16,910 nucleotides of DNA from contig DCHI01000062.1 in NCBI GenBank assembly GCA_002314795.1, forward strand, positions 8,582 through 25,491. Reading direction: 5' to 3'. The DNA is from Bacteroidales bacterium UBA1756 (lineage in GTDB: Bacteria; Bacteroidota; Bacteroidia; Bacteroidales; WCHB1-69). The position numbers were made by a program, and so were the translations under genes. Positions within the stretch are counted from its first letter, which is position 1; the number at the start of each line of letters is the position of its first letter. Below the pieces are notes generated by a model. It was given only the letters and a program-made list of their open reading frames with translations. It ran no database searches and had not been told where the DNA came from. Shown one piece after another: positions 14,349 through 16,910 of this stretch.

Positions 14349-15250
14349 AACTCATTGATGTACAGAAAGTAACCAAAAAATTTTCTGGGAACACCGCTTT
14401 AGACGAATTATCTTTTTCCATTCCGCAGGGCTGCATATTCGGTCTTTTAGGTCCTAACGGCGCCGGTAAGAGTACGCTCATTCGCATTCTTACCCACATC
14501 ACGATGCCCGACAGCGGGCAGGTGATTTTTCAAGGGCATCCCCTCCAGGCGAGCGATGTCGCTAACATCGGTTATCTTCCCGAAGAACGTGGACTTTACA
14601 AGAAAATGAAAGTGTCGGAACAAGTGATTTATCTGGCACGATTAAGAGGGATGTCGAAAGACGAAGCCACCGTCAAGTTGCAACACTGGTTTGAAAAATT
14701 TGAAATTTCCTCGTGGTGGAACCGGCGGGTGGAAGAACTTTCCAAGGGGATGCAGCAAAAGATACAATTCATCGTCACGGTGGTACACCATCCGGATTTT
14801 TTGATTTTTGACGAACCGTTTTCCGGCTTCGACCCCATCAACGCAGAAACGCTCAAAAAAGAAATCATCCAGTTGAAGCAAGAGGGCGCAACCATCATCC
14901 TATCTACACACAATATGGCATCCGTCGAAGAAATCTGTGACGAAATCGCCCTGATCAATCACGGGAAACTTGTGTTAAACGGAGAGATTAACGAGGTTCG
15001 GAGACGCTTCAAACGGAACCAGTTCCATATTCAAATCGAGGGGACTCAGGTTACTGACATTTCGCTTCCCGATGGTTTCGACCTCATCAAAAAGCAAATC
15101 AGAGGAACAGATGTTTCCCTTACGTTGCAGCAACAGGACGGGGCAACCAGCAAGCAACTTCTTCAATATTTTAACGACAAATACACCATTACCTCTTTCA
15201 ACGAGATTCTGCCTTCTATGAATGATGTTTTCATTCAGAATGTTAAGTAG
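14345..15250 (+). CDS. ABC transporter ATP-binding protein, NatA-like
   Basis: The 301-residue ATPase of an ABC-2-type exporter. Walker A is GPNGAGKS at 36-43, the signature LSKGM at 132-136, Walker B FLIFDE at 152-157, followed by the D-loop GFDP and the switch His189 in LSTHN. The Q-loop region shows YLPEERGLY, typical of the NatA/DUF4162 subgroup, and residues 215-301 form the DUF4162-type C-terminal domain. Its ATG overlaps the DUF4290 stop by four bases. The matching permease follows 42 bases later. NatAB of Bacillus exports sodium, but members vary, so the cargo is not assignable here. Confidence 0.95.
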   Translation: MKLIDVQKVTKKFSGNTALDELSFSIPQGCIFGLLGPNGAGKSTLIRILTHITMPDSGQVIFQGHPLQASDVANIGYLPEERGLYKKMKVSEQVIYLARLRGMSKDEATVKLQHWFEKFEISSWWNRRVEELSKGMQQKIQFIVTVVHHPDFLIFDEPFSGFDPINAETLKKEIIQLKQEGATIILSTHNMASVEEICDEIALINHGKLVLNGEINEVRRRFKRNQFHIQIEGTQVTDISLPDGFDLIKKQIRGTDVSLTLQQQDGATSKQLLQYFNDKYTITSFNEILPSMNDVFIQNVK

Positions 15251-15292
15251 CTTATTTTCAGCAGATTTTCACTTTCAATAAAAAGCACAAGG

Positions 15293-16606
15293 ATGTCCAA
15301 AATTCCGATTATCATTGCACGCGAATTTTCTTCAAGGGTGAAGAAAAAATCATTCATCATTACGACCATTCTCTTACCGTTGGTGATGGTGGCAATGATT
15401 GTTATTCCGGTGTACGTTATGTCGCAGCAGGACAAGGAATGCACCATCTATGTTTTAGACGACAACGACTATTTCATCAATCGTTTCACGAACACAGACA
15501 AATTGCATTTCGAGTATCCCGGAGGAGAGTTGGAGTCGCTGAAACAGCGATGTGTCCGCGGAGAATGCGATGCCGTACTGCACATATTGGGTGGAAGTCA
15601 GTCCAATCAGGCGAATCTTTTCTTTGAGGAGGAACCGCCTCTATCATTGAAAGGAAAAGTGGAAGAGCAAATGGACAAAATCATCTTTGACAAGACGTTA
15701 ACCGACTCCTTTCACATTGATTTACAGAAATATGAGATAATAAAGCAGACCTCCCAAAGTTCGGTTGCGACCATTCAAATAGATGCGGACGGCAAGGAGC
15801 GAGCCAGTCTTATGGAGTTAAATCGTTTTGTTGGAATCATTTGTGGAGTATTGATTTACTTTTTCGTCTTTATGTACGCAAACCAAGTGATGCGTAGTGC
15901 CATTGAAGAAAAGTCGAACCGCATCATTGAAATCATCATTTCATCGGTCAAGCCATTTGAATTTATGATGGGAAAAATTGTGGGGGTGGCATTGGTCGGA
16001 ATTTTGCAGTTCGCCTTACAAATCGGGATAGTATTTGTCCTTTTAGTTGGCATTCAATTCTGTCTTCCATCTTCATTCACCGAAACAACTGTTACGGCCT
16101 CCGAGGTCGCTACGACGGCGCCAGGAGCGGCGGATACGATGGCTATTCAGAACAGCACTCTCTTCAGCGACATTTCGTCTTATTACAGTTTTCCGTTTAC
16201 TACGTTAATCATCTGTTTCTTTGTTTACTTTTTGTTAGGATATCTCATCTACGCGTCGCTTTATGCCGGTCTCGGCTCAGCTACGGACAACGAGACTGAT
16301 TCGAACCAGTTCGTGCTTCCCATCAGTCTTCCACTCATATTCACCATTATGGCCATTACGATGGAGTCGTCACCACAAAGCGGGCTCATCCGATGTTTGT
16401 CCATCATTCCGTTCACTTCTCCCATAGCTATGTTATACCGTATTCCTTCCGGCGTACCAGTTTGGGAATTAGCATTGTCGTTAATCCTTTTGTTCAGCAC
16501 GTTCCTCCTTTGCGTTTGGATTTCCGCAAAGATTTACCGAGTCGGCCTACTGATGTACGGGAAAAAGGTGACCTGGAAGGAGCTGTGGCGTTGGATTCGT
16601 ATGTAA
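15293..16606 (+). CDS. ABC-2-type transporter permease, NatB-like
   Basis: The 437-residue membrane partner of the preceding ATPase. It opens with REFSSRVKKKSFIITTILLPL, the usual start of NatB-type permeases, with membrane helix 1 at about 23-43. A large extracytoplasmic domain of about 130 residues follows, then a bundle of five or so further helices (about 178-200, 225-250, 305-330, 345-365, 390-415). The coupling segment NQVMRSAIEEKSNRIIEIIISSVKPFEFMMGK between helices 2 and 3 is conserved in the family. ATG 15293 is 42 bases after the ATPase stop. Its end is 20 bases from the stop of the convergent partial gene, with no clear terminator between. Confidence 0.93.
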   Translation: MSKIPIIIAREFSSRVKKKSFIITTILLPLVMVAMIVIPVYVMSQQDKECTIYVLDDNDYFINRFTNTDKLHFEYPGGELESLKQRCVRGECDAVLHILGGSQSNQANLFFEEEPPLSLKGKVEEQMDKIIFDKTLTDSFHIDLQKYEIIKQTSQSSVATIQIDADGKERASLMELNRFVGIICGVLIYFFVFMYANQVMRSAIEEKSNRIIEIIISSVKPFEFMMGKIVGVALVGILQFALQIGIVFVLLVGIQFCLPSSFTETTVTASEVATTAPGAADTMAIQNSTLFSDISSYYSFPFTTLIICFFVYFLLGYLIYASLYAGLGSATDNETDSNQFVLPISLPLIFTIMAITMESSPQSGLIRCLSIIPFTSPIAMLYRIPSGVPVWELALSLILLFSTFLLCVWISAKIYRVGLLMYGKKVTWKELWRWIRM

Positions 16607-16626
16607 CTTCATAGGATACCTTTTTA

Positions 16627-16910
16627 TCAATATGGAGGTTTGCAATCTTCATCAGAAGATTTCGCATCTTTTCCAGTATCTTCCTTGCAATCAATTCCAT
16701 CCATCGCTTGTTGTGCAGGGGATGGCAGTAACGAAATTTTATTGGAGGCAAAAACTTTCGCCGATAAATTGGTAATTCTTTTGTCAACACCATCTATACG
16801 GGAATTCATATAACACAACTGACCATCCAACCTATCAAAACGAGCGTCCATTTTATCCATACGTTTGTCCATCATATCAAAGCGTTGGTAAATCGGAACG
16901 AGGGACTGCT
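16627..16910 (-). CDS. partial coiled-coil protein, C-terminal end (5' end beyond right edge)
   Basis: The minus-strand frame is open from the window edge to TGA at 16629-16627, giving 93 codons. The ATGs near 16875 are internal: the frame continues upstream as QSLVPIYQRFD. Hydrophobic residues recur at strict 3-4 spacing for about six heptads (Phe/Met/Leu/Ile before Asp in MDKRMDKMDARFDRLDGQL and on to KRITNL), a clear coiled coil. After FASNK comes a polar, acidic tail with two cysteines (CKEDTGKDAKSSDEDCKPPY). No domain can be named, and the start and full length are not visible. Confidence 0.7.
   Translation of the reverse strand, partial: QSLVPIYQRFDMMDKRMDKMDARFDRLDGQLCYMNSRIDGVDKRITNLSAKVFASNKISLLPSPAQQAMDGIDCKEDTGKDAKSSDEDCKPPY

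Overview
The window reads as an ordinary chromosomal segment of a Bacteroidota bacterium, most likely of the order Bacteroidales; I cannot place it more finely. The evidence is a TonB-dependent receptor with an N-terminal carboxypeptidase-like regulatory domain, a DUF4290 protein (a family known from this phylum), an RprXY-like two-component pair, and promoters of the phylum's own type (-33 TTG, 19 bases, -7 TAnnTTTG), the clearest lying before rpmB. Shine-Dalgarno sequences are mostly absent, and GTG or TTG starts are frequent.

Layout, left to right. Bases 27-1896 (+) hold a PglC-type sugar-1-phosphate transferase, thiamine pyrophosphokinase and a HAD hydrolase in a tight run. Bases 2019-5079 (+) hold grpE, dnaJ and a family 4 glycosyltransferase; an imperfect hairpin precedes grpE, and a small hairpin separates a Shine-Dalgarno-like sequence from the dnaJ start. 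The spacer 5080-5195 is almost entirely a heptanucleotide repeat array running up to an IspD/TarI-family cytidylyltransferase. rpmB follows with its own promoter and terminator. Bases 6339-10266 (+) hold a TonB-dependent receptor and a phytoene-desaturase/retinol-saturase-like flavoprotein, both starting with TTG. On the minus strand, 13530 down to 10267, a sensor kinase, a response regulator and a lone DppB/OppB-type permease form an apparent operon that meets the flavoprotein stop codon to stop codon with no spacer. A divergent promoter region (13531-13658) leads right into DUF4290 and a Na+/drug-export-like ABC pair (ATPase, permease). At the right edge lies the C-terminal end of a heptad coiled-coil protein on the minus strand.

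No CRISPR array, transposase, phage gene, tRNA or rRNA is visible, and I see no convincing new multi-gene system. The most unusual signals are small: (1) heptamer tandem repeats sharing a TACTT core, in opposite orientations, directly upstream of two cell-surface-glycan-type genes; (2) sharp GC drops inside those same two genes; (3) the dnaJ leader, where folding a hairpin would bring a distant Shine-Dalgarno sequence to normal spacing; (4) a one-residue deletion in the receiver domain of the response regulator.
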